Source: JANMDN01 sp031376285
GTDB lineage: Bacteria > Actinomycetota > Thermoleophilia > Miltoncostaeales > Miltoncostaeaceae
NCBI GenBank assembly: GCA_031376285.1
Contig: JANMDN010000059.1
Location: 12,250-76,249, forward strand
DNA length: 64,000 nt
Direction: 5' to 3'
Part shown: one piece after another, positions 36,900 through 45,932 of the stretch
Layout of the letters: each line of letters opens with the position of its first letter
How positions within the stretch are numbered: position 1 is the first letter of the stretch
Notes under the pieces: generated by a model
What the model was told of the DNA's origin: nothing
Databases searched by the model: none
What the model saw: only the letters and a program-made list of their open reading frames with translations
Translations under genes and position numbers: made by a program

Positions 36900-37577
36900 C
36901 TACGGGCCGAAGAGCGTCAAGTCCGGCTCGCGGTCGCCGCGCAGGACGTCCAGGCGAACTTCGACGCAGGGAATCCCTCGCGACTCGGCGAGCACCCTCG
37001 CTTGGGGCTTGATCTGCTCGGCCACCAGCGCCCCTCGGCATCCGGCCATCGTCGGGTCCTGCCGGATTCGCTCCAGATAGCGCGAGAGCTGTTCGACCGC
37101 ATCAATGGTTGCCACGCGCTTGACCTCGACGGCGACCCATTCGCCATCTGAGCCTTTGCACATGAGGTCGACCGGGCCGATGTCGGTCGGCCATTCGCGG
37201 CGCACGAGGACCATCCCGGCCTCTCCACACGCCGAAGGGGACGCGGCGAGCGCCTCCTGGAGGTCGCGCTCGACGCCATCCTTTTCGAGTCGCGCCGCCT
37301 CGCCCATGTCGTGATTCAGGTCGGAGAGGATCTCCTCGATCGTGATAATGAGCCGCTCGATCTTGTCGCCGTTCCCTTTCTCGACGACGATCCGGTCGGC
37401 GGATTCCTCGATCCGCGTGGGCGGCGTCATCCAGTTCTGCGGTTTGAACCCGCCGGTGTCGGCGTGGACCATCACCGAGCCATCGGCCTTCAGCATGAGG
37501 AGGCGAAGGGCCATCGGGAGCACCGCCGCGACGCGCCCCGAGTAGACGACCTCGCAGCGTGCGACGATCAGGCGCAT
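36900..37577 (-). CDS. nucS: Mismatch-specific endonuclease NucS/EndoMS
   Basis: A 225-residue restriction-like endonuclease that replaces MutS/MutL in most actinobacteria. N-terminal dimer/DNA-binding half (RLIVARCEVVYSGR, ALRLLMLKADGS, GGFKPQNWMTPP) and a C-terminal nuclease core (GPVDLMCKGSDGEWVAVEVKR, LSRYLERI). The last residues DLTLFGP resemble the beta-clamp-binding peptide reported for this family. Length and motifs are complete. Confidence 0.95.
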   Translation of the reverse strand: MRLIVARCEVVYSGRVAAVLPMALRLLMLKADGSVMVHADTGGFKPQNWMTPPTRIEESADRIVVEKGNGDKIERLIITIEEILSDLNHDMGEAARLEKDGVERDLQEALAASPSACGEAGMVLVRREWPTDIGPVDLMCKGSDGEWVAVEVKRVATIDAVEQLSRYLERIRQDPTMAGCRGALVAEQIKPQARVLAESRGIPCVEVRLDVLRGDREPDLTLFGP

Positions 37578-37727
37578 GGTGACCGGTCCGTCATCCGGCG
37601 CGGATCGTAACGGGGACGACGGATGGGACGCCGTGTGCCGGCTCGCGGTTCGGGGCTATCGGCTCTCGGGAGATGCGCCGATACCAACAGAGTGCGCATC
37701 TTCTCGCGACTTGATCAGCGCTCCCGC

Positions 37728-38027
37728 ATGGTATTTGCCGTCGGAATCCTCATCTTGGCCGGATTGCCTGTCCTGGTCGCCGGAATGCTCGGCCATATCG
37801 GGGCACGGCGATTTGGACCGCTACGGGCGTTCGCAGCGTTGCTCGTCGCGCTCAGCCTCGCGGCCCTGACGGCTCATGTGTTCTTTCCGAGCACTTGGGG
37901 AGTGCCGGAACTGCTGACGTCCCTTGTCGCGACCGGGGTCGGGGCCGGACCTGTCCGCCTGCGGCCCTTGGCGACCGCGGCAGAACCCTTACCAATTCTG
38001 AAGAGAACCCTGTCGGGTCCTTGTTGA
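37728..38027 (+). CDS. Putative small membrane protein
   Basis: A 99-residue frame from ATG with two to three hydrophobic segments (VFAVGILILAGLPVLVAGML, AFAALLVALSLAALTAHVFF). No family is recognised and no strong ribosome site was seen. The C-terminal 25 residues have low-quality composition, so the 3' end could be spurious. Confidence 0.45.
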   Translation: MVFAVGILILAGLPVLVAGMLGHIGARRFGPLRAFAALLVALSLAALTAHVFFPSTWGVPELLTSLVATGVGAGPVRLRPLATAAEPLPILKRTLSGPC

Positions 38028-38091
38028 AGCTTTCCCATCGCCTGGCCGATCATCTCGGCGTACCCAGAAACCGAACGTTTGCGAGGCCGAC

Positions 38092-38871
38092 ATGAACTAC
38101 GCCAAGATTGCCCGGAGACTCTCCATCGTCCTCAGTGCCGCTGCGCTCGGCGCGTCCGGCGCCGGAGTTGCCGTTGCTCACGACGGTGATCGCGGCGGTG
38201 ATGACTCGGGCCACGGCGGTTCAGCCCAGGTCGCGCCAGCCCCCGCCGATCAAGGAACCGCACCGACCCACGGCCGTTCGCACGACCGGGACGACGATGG
38301 CCGGGACGACGTCGATGACTCAGACGACGACAATGACGGCGTCGAAGACTCGAAGGACTTTCGCCGCTTCGCTCCGGGTGCCGGTGTTGCCGGTGGCCGC
38401 GACGACGACAGTGATGGCATCACCAACGCCAGAGATCTGGACGACGACAACGACGGGATCGTTGACTCCAAGGATCTGGACGACGACAACGACGGCATCG
38501 TTGACGCCAAGGACCGCGACCACGACAACGACGGCACGGTTGACACCGAGGACCTCGACGACGACAACGACGGGGTCCGCGACGCGCGCGATCACGACTG
38601 CGACAACGACGGCTCCGTTGACGCGAAGGACCGGGACGCTGACGGCGACGGGATTCAGAACGCCAAGGACCGTGACGGCGACAACGATGGAATTGTGAAC
38701 GCCAAGGACCACGACGAGGACAACGACGGAGTCATCGACCGCAAGGACAGCGACCACGACAACGACGGCGTCGACGACGACACCGACTCAGACGACGACA
38801 ACGACGGCGTATCTGACTCGCGCGACCGCGACCCGGACAACAACCACGGGCGTGGCGGCGGCGACGACTGA
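38092..38871 (+). CDS. Secreted Asp-rich protein with thrombospondin type 3-like calcium-binding repeats
   Basis: A 259-residue secreted protein. A signal peptide (RLSIVLSAAALGASGAGVAVA) is followed by a His/Asp/Gly linker and then about 12 tandem 13-residue units of the form DxDNDGIxDxKDx. Each resembles the calcium-binding loop of thrombospondin type 3 or EF-hand repeats. Extremely acidic. A strong hairpin terminator follows ten bases after the stop. Likely binds calcium at the cell surface or outside; the partner is unknown. Confidence 0.85.
   Translation: MNYAKIARRLSIVLSAAALGASGAGVAVAHDGDRGGDDSGHGGSAQVAPAPADQGTAPTHGRSHDRDDDGRDDVDDSDDDNDGVEDSKDFRRFAPGAGVAGGRDDDSDGITNARDLDDDNDGIVDSKDLDDDNDGIVDAKDRDHDNDGTVDTEDLDDDNDGVRDARDHDCDNDGSVDAKDRDADGDGIQNAKDRDGDNDGIVNAKDHDEDNDGVIDRKDSDHDNDGVDDDTDSDDDNDGVSDSRDRDPDNNHGRGGGDD
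38401..38862 (+). repeat. Tandem 39-bp coding repeats
   Basis: The DNA beneath the Asp-rich protein is a run of roughly twelve 39-bp units built on GACGACGACAACGACGG. Codon-level variation between units is moderate, so slippage and copy-number change are plausible. Confidence 0.8.
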
Positions 38872-38880
38872 TCGCTGACT

Positions 38881-38914
38881 TGGTGGTGGGCCGCCTGCAC
38901 GGGGCCCACCACCA
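38881..38914 (+). terminator. Hairpin terminator after Asp-rich repeat gene
   Basis: TGGTGGTGGGCC pairs perfectly with GGCCCACCACCA (12-bp stem, 10-nt loop), starting ten bases after the stop codon. There is no U-tract, as often in high-GC actinobacteria. Confidence 0.8.
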
Positions 38915-38991
38915 GTTGACCAAACACGCCGCCGCCGAATGTCAATCCAACCGCTGGCACATCTCCCGGTGGAGCCACCGAAACCGAACCC

Positions 38992-39418
38992 GTGGTCTCC
39001 TTGACGTTCGACGACGGATGGCGCAGTCAGTACACGAACGCCATCCCGCTGCTCGATCGCTACGGCTTTCGTCCGACGCAGTACATCCACGCCGGTGGCG
39101 CCAGTGACCCGGAGCACGTCACCGAGGCCCACAGCGTGATTCACGCGCACCTCACCGCGCTCAGTCCGACGCAACTTCAACGCGAACTTGTCGACAGCCG
39201 GCAAACGCTCGAGGCGATCATCGGCGCTCCGGTTATCGATTTCGCGACACCATACGGCGACTACAACCCTGCGGTGCTCGCAGCGATCAGCACGATCTAC
39301 CGGAACACATCGCACCGCAAGGAGCCGCTACAACCGAGCGACTGCCTTCAACCCGAGCTACATCCGCACCCAGGCCTTGAGCGTGGGCACGACCTCGCTC
39401 GCAAACCGTTGGAGCTGA
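38992..39418 (+). pseudogene. Polysaccharide deacetylase (NodB-like) remnant
   Basis: The NodB start (VSLTFDDGWRSQYTNAIPLLDRYGF) retains the first catalytic Asp motif, but the middle is shortened: the HxxxH zinc region is reduced to HSVIHAHLTALSP soon after YIHAGG. DFATPYGDYNPAVLAAI is intact, then the frame shifts near 39325, where NPSYIRTQALSVGTTSLA continues in another frame to 39418. No signal peptide or good start lies upstream. It overlaps the 3' end of the flavin oxidoreductase gene. A decayed wall-polysaccharide deacetylase. Confidence 0.75.
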
Positions 39419-40341
39419 CCATCAGGGTCTGGCCCGATCGGAACGAAGATCACCGCGTCAGCGCCCGCCGTCGCAACGGCCTCGATTGAGGATTGGACCT
39501 GCGCCGCGCTCCCGCAGGCGGTAAGCATCTCGACGAGATCGTCGGGAACCTCTGGCGCAATCCGGTCCGCTGTCGCGAGTGACCTCAAGCGGCCGAGGTC
39601 GTCGTCGCGGTCCAGTGCGTCAAGTTGGACCGCACAGCTCCCGTCCAAGAGAACTTCGGCGATCCATCGTCGGGCGAGGCTCAGGTCCCGATCAATGCGG
39701 CCCTTCACGAAGACCGTCATGCGATGAGCATCAGTGCGCCCGGAGGCGGCTCGACCTTCCTCGATCCGTTCGCGAGCCCAGCGGATGTAGGCCGGGGCAG
39801 CCGGCTCCGCGAGGATCGTTCCGTCCGCGCTTCGACCCGACGCCCGCAGGCCGAGGCGACGACGGACGCCAAGCACCACCGGAGGCGCAGCCGACGGAGC
39901 CTGGGCAAGCCGTACGCCGTCCAAGCGGACATGTGAACCGGTCATGGTCACGGTGTCGCCCGCGAGCAGTTTACGGACGGCGAGGGCCACCTCCTCCAGG
40001 GCCTGTACGGGACGCTTGGGGAGCGCTCTCACTTGCTCCATCCACGCCGGAACGCCGTGCCCGAGGCCGGCGACAAAGCGCCCTGGATAGATGTTCGCAA
40101 GGGTCGCGATCTCCATCGCCGTGGCCGCAGCGTTCCGGAAGACGGCGGGCATGATTCCGATCCCAACGGTCACGTGCTCGGTCGCGGCAAGGGCAGTCGC
40201 GCTCGCCGCAATTCCACCCGAGAGAAAGCAGTCCTCCCAGAGCCAGAATTCGTCGAGACCAGCGGCCTCGACCTCGCGTGCCACTCTGGCGATGCTCGCC
40301 GCAGGCCGGTCTGCCGTTAAGACCGCACCAAAGGCGGTCAT
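39358..40341 (-). CDS. LLM-class (luciferase-like) F420/FMN-dependent oxidoreductase
   Basis: A 327-residue TIM-barrel flavin or F420 enzyme: VAREVEAAGLDEFWLWED near the N-terminus, TEHVTVGIGIMP, and NIYPGRFVAGLGHGVPAWM. Such enzymes are abundant in actinobacteria and often use F420. The start overlaps the stop of the cupin gene (TGATG), so both are one operon. The substrate is unknown. Confidence 0.88.
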   Translation of the reverse strand: MTAFGAVLTADRPAASIARVAREVEAAGLDEFWLWEDCFLSGGIAASATALAATEHVTVGIGIMPAVFRNAAATAMEIATLANIYPGRFVAGLGHGVPAWMEQVRALPKRPVQALEEVALAVRKLLAGDTVTMTGSHVRLDGVRLAQAPSAAPPVVLGVRRRLGLRASGRSADGTILAEPAAPAYIRWARERIEEGRAASGRTDAHRMTVFVKGRIDRDLSLARRWIAEVLLDGSCAVQLDALDRDDDLGRLRSLATADRIAPEVPDDLVEMLTACGSAAQVQSSIEAVATAGADAVIFVPIGPDPDGQLQRFASEVVPTLKAWVRM

Positions 40342-40970
40342 CAGGACGGGTAGTCCGCTCGGTCGCGTAACGAGTCAAGGTCTGCGTCGTCGCCCGCCCA
40401 AGCCCGTGTCCGGGGGTCGGCGGCAAACGCGCGAGCGAGGTGCGCCACGGCTTCCGCGCCTTGTCCGTTCAACGCGCAGTAGCAGGCCAGCTGGTAGCGC
40501 AACCCACCATTGTCAGGGTGATCGGTGAGCCCCTCCGAGGCGACTTCGATCGCCCGCTCGTAGTCGCCGGTGGCGACGTGCGGCTGGGCTGCGTACCAGT
40601 ACTCGAACGGTGAGGTTGGCAACGCCGCACCCGGTGTTCCTCCGATGACGAGAACCGTTGTTTCCGGTTCGGCAGCCACGGCCTCCCGGTGCTCGCCGGG
40701 GGAGATGAACAGGAGCGTCCCCGTTGGCGCGTCGATCGCCTCACCGTCGACCATGAATCTCGCGCGGCCGGCGGTGACGAGGTACAGCTCCTCGTGGCCC
40801 CCGGCATTGGGGCTCGACTCGTCGTGGGGCTCGATGACGACGTCTCCCGCCATCGCGCCAGTGCAACCGTTCACGCCGAAGGCCGTGATGCCGAAATGGC
40901 GGCGGACCGGTCGCCAAATGAGCCCGTCGTTGTCGACCCGCTCGATCGCGTCCATGTGGGAAACCCGCAT
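40341..40970 (-). CDS. Cupin domain protein with C-terminal TPR-like helices
   Basis: A 209-residue protein. The cupin barrel (residues about 45-110) has GGHEELYLVTAGRARFMVDGE and GTLLFISPGEHREAV; the metal site keeps His and Glu. The C-terminal half (YAAQPHVATGDYERAIEVASEGL, YCALNGQGAEAVAHLARAFA) looks like two tetratricopeptide repeats. It is coupled to the flavin oxidoreductase downstream. Function unknown. Confidence 0.82.
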   Translation of the reverse strand: MRVSHMDAIERVDNDGLIWRPVRRHFGITAFGVNGCTGAMAGDVVIEPHDESSPNAGGHEELYLVTAGRARFMVDGEAIDAPTGTLLFISPGEHREAVAAEPETTVLVIGGTPGAALPTSPFEYWYAAQPHVATGDYERAIEVASEGLTDHPDNGGLRYQLACYCALNGQGAEAVAHLARAFAADPRTRAWAGDDADLDSLRDRADYPS

Positions 40971-41046
40971 CGCCCTGACCCTACTGTCTGGAACGACGGC
41001 GACCTCGTTTGCGGGCCCGTAGCCAAGACCTCAGTCTGGGAAACGC

Positions 41047-41103
41047 TTGACAGGTGCCCACCGTTTGGTAGCGTACCAATCAGTTAGATAACCAATCAGT
41101 TAG
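41047..41103 (+). promoter_or_regulatory. Promoter and operator of ArsR-AHSA1-cupin operon
   Basis: TTGACA at 41047-41052 and TAGCGT at 41069-41074 (16-bp spacing) form a plausible sigma-70 promoter. Immediately downstream are two direct copies of ACCAATCAGTTAG (41075-41087 and 41091-41103), 16 bp apart, ending 10 bp before the ArsR GTG. Binding by the ArsR-type product is inferred. Confidence 0.6.
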
Positions 41104-41113
41104 GTACGGTCCG

Positions 41114-41473
41114 GTGAGTGATGCCAAACAGCAACTGAGTCGAACGTTCGCTGCGCTCGCTGATCCAACTCGGCGGGCGATTCTCGCTCGCCTCGCGGCG
41201 GGGGAGGCAAACGTGACTGAATTGTCGGAGCCGTTCGCGATGACCGGGCCGGCGGTCAGCAGGCATCTTCGGGTGCTTGAGGCGGCGGGGTTGATCACGC
41301 GTGGGCGAAACGCGCAGTGGCGCCCGTGCAAGCTCAACGCCGGACCGCTCGGCGAGGCGACCGGATGGCTCGAGCGCTATCGCGAGTTTTGGGAGGCCGG
41401 CTTTGACCGCCTCGACCAGCACCTACGCGACATCCAACAGAGAGGAGCAAACGATGACCCTGGCGCCGAATGA
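41114..41473 (+). CDS. ArsR/SmtB-family transcriptional regulator
   Basis: A 119-residue winged-helix regulator: ALADPTRRAILARLAAGEANVTELSEPF, then GPAVSRHLRVLEAAGLITRGR. No cysteine metal site is seen, as in the ArsR subgroup that is paired with AHSA1 proteins. It overlaps the AHSA1 gene by 20 bp and is preceded by a duplicated operator-like sequence. Confidence 0.9.
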   Translation: MSDAKQQLSRTFAALADPTRRAILARLAAGEANVTELSEPFAMTGPAVSRHLRVLEAAGLITRGRNAQWRPCKLNAGPLGEATGWLERYREFWEAGFDRLDQHLRDIQQRGANDDPGAE

Positions 41474-41924
41474 GGCAACGGCCGGTCCTGAGCTTGTGAT
41501 CACGCGTGTGTTCGATGCCCCGCGGGAACTCGTGTTCCAGGCGTGGACCGATCTCGAGCAGCTGGCGGCCTGGTCGGCCCCGGACACGTTCACGACGGTC
41601 CACGTCGAGGGCGACCTACGCCCCGGGGGGAAGTGGCGCATGGGGATGCGCTCCGATGCGTACGGCGAGTTTTGGAACCACGGGGAGTGGCGTGAGATCA
41701 CCCCACCGGAGCGTCTGATCTTTACGACCTCGTGGGAAGAGACCGATGGGAGGCCCGAGCACGAGATGCTGATCACCGTGACCTTCACCGATCTTGACCG
41801 GAAGACCGAGATGACCTTCCACCAGGCCGTGTTCATGCACGACCAAAGTCGGGACAGCCACCGTGACGGGTGGACGGAATGCTTCGACAAACTCGACGCC
41901 CACCTCGAGGCGGTGACCTCATGA
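41454..41924 (+). CDS. AHSA1/SRPBCC-domain protein
   Basis: A 156-residue protein of the activator-of-Hsp90-like START subfamily: ITRVFDAPRELVFQAWTD, LEQLAAWSAPDTF, GGKWRMGM and a C-terminal helix DGWTECFDKLDAHLEAV. GAGGAG precedes the ATG. Regularly encoded beside ArsR-type regulators, as here. Ligand unknown. Confidence 0.9.
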   Translation: MTLAPNEATAGPELVITRVFDAPRELVFQAWTDLEQLAAWSAPDTFTTVHVEGDLRPGGKWRMGMRSDAYGEFWNHGEWREITPPERLIFTTSWEETDGRPEHEMLITVTFTDLDRKTEMTFHQAVFMHDQSRDSHRDGWTECFDKLDAHLEAVTS

Positions 41925-42325
41925 GCGCGGCGCAGACGCCGAGTGCGTTTACGAAGGTCAACCTGCGTGATGTCGAGGACTCCGCGGTCGCGTTCGGGTT
42001 GTCCGAGATCCAGGAGGCCCGCTTTTGCGCCGGGGATCTCGGGGCTCACGCGACCGGGCTTGCCCACCACGTCCTCCGGCCGGGCCGACGCCAAGCGTTC
42101 GGGCATCGGCACGTCGCGGCGGAAGAGATCTATGTTGTGCTCTCAGGCCATGGTCGCCTGAGGCTCGATCACGAGATCATCGACGTCGCCCTTCGCGACG
42201 CGATCCGCGTCGCCCCGACCGTTGCCCGGAAGTTCGAGGCTGGCCCCGAAGGCCTTGAGCTGCTTGTCTTCGGGCCGAGCACTCCCGGCGACGGAGAGAT
42301 CCTCAGCGACTTCTGGACCGACTGA
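41921..42325 (+). CDS. Cupin-domain protein
   Basis: A 134-residue single-cupin protein: HHVLRPGRRQAFGHRHVAAEEIYVVLSGHGRL holds the two His and Glu metal ligands, and APTVARKFEAGPEGLELLVFG the second motif. It overlaps the AHSA1 stop by 4 bp and is the third gene of the operon. Function unknown. Confidence 0.85.
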   Translation: MSAAQTPSAFTKVNLRDVEDSAVAFGLSEIQEARFCAGDLGAHATGLAHHVLRPGRRQAFGHRHVAAEEIYVVLSGHGRLRLDHEIIDVALRDAIRVAPTVARKFEAGPEGLELLVFGPSTPGDGEILSDFWTD

Positions 42326-42334
42326 CGGCCCACT

Positions 42335-42985
42335 GTGATCAGTGCCGAGCAACACGGCCCAATGGTCGTCGGCTCTGCGCGAATCCTCGTGCCCATTTTG
42401 TACCAGAACACCGGTAGCTCCTCCTTCGTCGCTCGAATCGCGCTCGACGAGGCGGGGGTTCCATACGAGACGGTCGACATTGCGTCGAAGGACCGTTCTG
42501 GCCCTCCGGAATTCCTCACGACGTCCCTGACGCGACCGGTGCCGGCACTCGACGACGACGGGGTGAAGGTCTTTGAGTGCGGTGCGTTGCTCCTCTACCT
42601 CACGGACCGCTATCCGGAGGCAAAGCTCGGGCCGGCGGTCGGCTACCCAGGTCGCGGCGACTACGTGAGCTGGATGGTGTGGACCGCAAACACTCTCCAC
42701 ATCGCGATGGACGAAATCGAGGGGGCGCCGACGCACCTTCTCGACAACGCCACCAGTGGCGCGCAGGAGAACGCTTGCACTCCTTGAAGAGCGCCTGGCG
42801 GGGCGCGACTGGATCGTGGGCGACACCTTCAGCCTCGTCGACGCCTACGTCTACGTGTTGGTCGGTTGGCAGCATTTCACGACGGGCTGCGCCTCGGCGG
42901 CGGCGCACTCCAGGCGCACTTCGCGCGCATTAGTGCTCGCCCGGCGGTCGTGCGCGCCCGTGCGTTCGACCACCCTCGACGAGAG
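42335..42985 (+). pseudogene. Glutathione S-transferase family protein, two frameshifts
   Basis: The thioredoxin-like N-terminal half is intact (YQNTGSSSFVARIALDEAGVPYETV, RPVPALDDDGVKVFECGALLLYL). The C-terminal helical domain is split: ALLEERLAGRDWIVGDTFSLVDAY lies in a second frame after a shift near 42750, and LQAHFARISARPAVVRARAF in a third after a shift near 42865. Probably inactive unless both shifts are sequence errors. The 3' end is approximate. Confidence 0.75.
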
Positions 42986-43026
42986 ACTAAACGAGGAAGG
43001 CCGCACCGAAGTCATCGCCCGGTAGA

Positions 43027-43053
43027 CGACAGGCCCCGTGATGGGGCCCGTCG
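43027..43053. terminator. Bidirectional hairpin terminator
   Basis: GGCCCC and GGGGCC (43032-43048) with a GTGAT loop, extended by CGAC/GTCG on the outside. It lies between the decayed GST and the convergent end of nrdJ. Confidence 0.75.
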
Positions 43054-43082
43054 CATCCAACAACCACTTTGTGAGCGTGGCG

Positions 43083-45932
43083 CTACGAGCAGCCCGAGGT
43101 GCTCCCGCAGTTCATGCACTTGTAGCAAGAGCCTGAGCGGATCATCGTCCAGCCGCAGGAGCCGCACAGGGCGCCGTCCTGGTCGACCTTGAACGCGAAC
43201 GCTCCGCCCTGTCCGGGAGGCAGCGCGAACTCCACCTGGCCCGGGTTATGGGCGTGGCCATTGCCGTTTGCCTTCGCTGGCGCCTCGACCGCTCCTGAGG
43301 CCTTCGGGGTGCTCGCTTCGATCTCGTCGTCAGCAGCCTGTGCTGCCTCAGCGCGAAGGTTCGGGGTGATCACGCCGACCTGGCGCTTCTCGTCCTCCGA
43401 GAGGAACTGCGACGACAGCCAACGGACGATGTAGTCGACGATCGACTTCGCCATCGGGATGTCGGGGTTCTTCGTGAAGCCGGACGGGTCAAAGCGCATG
43501 TGGCTGAGCTTGTCGGCCACGATCTGGATCGGCACGCCGTACTGCAGGGCAAGCGACATCATGATCGCGAGCGAGTCGATCAGGCCTGAGACGGTCGAAC
43601 CCTGCTTTGCCATCTTCATGAAGATCTCGCCCGGGCTCCCGTCCTCGTACTTGCCCACCGTGATGTAGCCGTCGTGGTCGGCGATCGAGAAGTGGTGCGT
43701 GATCGCCTGACGGGTATCGGGCATCCGCCGCCGGGTCGGGCGGGCCGCCGCCGCGGCAGGTGTCGACGCGGCCGATGCGTTCGCGGCGTTGTCGCCACTC
43801 TTGCCGGTCGAGAGCGGCTGCGTGCGCTTCGACCCGTCGCGGTAGATCGCAAGCGCCTTGACGCCTTCCTTCCAGGCGAGCATGTACGCCGCCGCGATGT
43901 CTTCGGGCGTCGCGTCGTTTGCCATGTTGACGGTCTTCGAGATCGCTCCCGAGATGAAGGGCTGGACCGCACCCATCATCTTGATGTGGCCCTTGTAGTG
44001 AATGAGCCGCTCGCCGTTCAGCGGGGGGAAGGCGCAGTCGAAGACGGCCAGGTGCTCGTCCTTGAGGCCCGGTGCGCCCTCGATCGTCTCGTGCTCGTCG
44101 ATGAAGTCGTTGATCTTGCTGACCTCGTCGGCGTCGTAGCCGAGCTTCGTGAGGGCCTGCGGAACGGTTTGGTTAACGATCTTCATCACGCCGCCGCCAA
44201 CGAGGCGCTTGTACTTCACGAGCGCGATATCGGGCTCGACGCCGGTCGTGTCGCAGTCCATCATGAAGCCGATTGTGCCGGTCGGCGCGAGCACCGAGGC
44301 CTGGCTGTTTCGGAAGCCGTGAACCTCACCGCGCGCAGCGGCTCCGTCCCACGATTCGCGCGCCGCGTCGAGCACGCCGCGATCCAAAACGAGATCATCC
44401 GAGAGGGCCTTCGCCGCACGCTGGTGCATGCGGATGACGCCCTGCATCGGCTGGGCGTTGTTGGCGTAGCCCTGGAAGGGGCCCATCCGCTCGGCAAGGC
44501 GCGTCGACATCTCGTACGCGCGCCCGGTCATGAGCGCTGTAATCGCCCCAGCGTAGGCCCGTCCCTGGTCGGAGTCATACGGGAGGCCGTGCGACATCAG
44601 GAGCGCGCCGAGGTTGGCGTACCCGAGCCCGAGCTGACGGTAGTTGCGGGCGTTTCGCGTGATCTCCTCGGTGGGGTAGCCCGACCGGGCCACCACGATG
44701 TCCATCGCCGTGATGATCACGTCGACTGCCTGGCGGAAGTCGTCGAGCAGGAACGCGCCCTCCCCGTCGACGAAGTGCATGAGGTTCAGCGACGCGAGGT
44801 TGCAGGCCGAGTCGTCGAGGTGCATGTACTCCGAGCACGGGTTCGACGCGTTGATCCGCCCCGAGACCGGGCAGGTATGCCAACGATTGATCGTCGTGTC
44901 GAACTGCATCCCAGGATCGCCGCAGACCCACGCCGCCTCGGAGATCGCCCGCATCAGGTCACGCGCACGCATCGTGGCGATCGTCTCGCCGCTCGTGATC
45001 GCCTTCGTGTGCCAATCGGCGTTGCCCTCGGCCGCGTACATGAACTCGTCGGTGACCCGCACCGAGTTGTTCGCGTTCTGGAACTGGATCGAGTGCCACG
45101 CCTCACCGTTCAGGCCCATGTCGTAGCCCATCTCACCGAGGGCCCAGGCCTTCTTCTCTTCATTTGCCTTGCAGTTGACGAACTCGAGGATGTCGGGGTG
45201 GTCGCAGTTGAGGATGACCATCTTGGCGGCGCGCCGTGTCGTGCCGCCGCTCTTGATCGCCCCCGCGCACGAGTCGGCGCCACGCATGAAGCTGACCGGA
45301 CCGGAAGCCGTGCCACCGGCCGAAAGGCGCTCGGTCGATGACCGGAGGCGCGAGAGGTTCACACCGGACCCCGAGCCACCCTTGAAGATCCGCCCCTCCT
45401 TCGAGATCCACTCGAGGATCGAGCTCATGTCGTCGTCGACCGAGAGGATGAAGCAGGCCGAGCATTGGGGGTTCTCGGTCAGCCCGACGTTGAACCAGAC
45501 CGGTGAGTTGAAGGCCACCTTCTGGCGAACGAGGAGGTGGGTCAGCTCGACCTCGAAGGTCTCGGCCTCGGAGTCCGAGGCGAAGTAGCCCTCCTCGATC
45601 CCCCAACGTCGGATCGTCTTCGCGACCCGGTCGATGATCTGGCGCACGCTTCGCTCGCGCTCGGGAGCGCCGAGCGCGCCGCGGAAGTACTTCGAGGCGA
45701 CCACGTTCGTCGCGAGCTGCGACCAACTGGCCGGGATCTCGATGTCCTTCTGCTCGAAGACCGTCCCGCCGCCCTCGGACGCGATGTTGGCGGTCCGCAG
45801 CTCCCATTCGATCTCGTCGTAGGGATGCACGGCCGGCGTCGTGAAGTGGCGGGTCAAGCCGAGAGGAGTGCTCGGGCTCGCTGCGTCCCCACGGCTGGCC
45901 GGTCCGGCCGTGGGAAGGATCTCAGTCGCCAT
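43083..45932 (-). CDS. nrdJ: Adenosylcobalamin-dependent (class II) ribonucleotide reductase
   Basis: A 949-residue class II enzyme reducing ribonucleotides with a B12-derived radical. NSPVWFNVGL, QCSACFILSVDD, GSGSGVNLSRLR, the active-site SGRINASNPCSEYMHLDDSACNLASLNL, and a late GTIGFMMDCDTTGVEPD are present. The C-terminus ends in a Cys-rich zinc ribbon (CGSCGW...CYKCMNCG) that recycles the active-site thiols. ATG 45932 gives a normal N-terminus; it lies within the last 11 bp of nrdR. Length is normal for actinobacteria. Confidence 0.96.
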   Translation of the reverse strand: MATEILPTAGPASRGDAASPSTPLGLTRHFTTPAVHPYDEIEWELRTANIASEGGGTVFEQKDIEIPASWSQLATNVVASKYFRGALGAPERERSVRQIIDRVAKTIRRWGIEEGYFASDSEAETFEVELTHLLVRQKVAFNSPVWFNVGLTENPQCSACFILSVDDDMSSILEWISKEGRIFKGGSGSGVNLSRLRSSTERLSAGGTASGPVSFMRGADSCAGAIKSGGTTRRAAKMVILNCDHPDILEFVNCKANEEKKAWALGEMGYDMGLNGEAWHSIQFQNANNSVRVTDEFMYAAEGNADWHTKAITSGETIATMRARDLMRAISEAAWVCGDPGMQFDTTINRWHTCPVSGRINASNPCSEYMHLDDSACNLASLNLMHFVDGEGAFLLDDFRQAVDVIITAMDIVVARSGYPTEEITRNARNYRQLGLGYANLGALLMSHGLPYDSDQGRAYAGAITALMTGRAYEMSTRLAERMGPFQGYANNAQPMQGVIRMHQRAAKALSDDLVLDRGVLDAARESWDGAAARGEVHGFRNSQASVLAPTGTIGFMMDCDTTGVEPDIALVKYKRLVGGGVMKIVNQTVPQALTKLGYDADEVSKINDFIDEHETIEGAPGLKDEHLAVFDCAFPPLNGERLIHYKGHIKMMGAVQPFISGAISKTVNMANDATPEDIAAAYMLAWKEGVKALAIYRDGSKRTQPLSTGKSGDNAANASAASTPAAAAARPTRRRMPDTRQAITHHFSIADHDGYITVGKYEDGSPGEIFMKMAKQGSTVSGLIDSLAIMMSLALQYGVPIQIVADKLSHMRFDPSGFTKNPDIPMAKSIVDYIVRWLSSQFLSEDEKRQVGVITPNLRAEAAQAADDEIEASTPKASGAVEAPAKANGNGHAHNPGQVEFALPPGQGGAFAFKVDQDGALCGSCGWTMIRSGSCYKCMNCGSTSGCS

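Noticed and set aside
38401..38862. CRISPR-like array suggested by regular repeats
   Set aside because: Units are contiguous, coding, 39 bp in phase, with no unique spacers.
43674..45341. 555-codon plus-strand frame inside nrdJ
   Set aside because: Antisense shadow of a full-length class II reductase; no recognisable domain.
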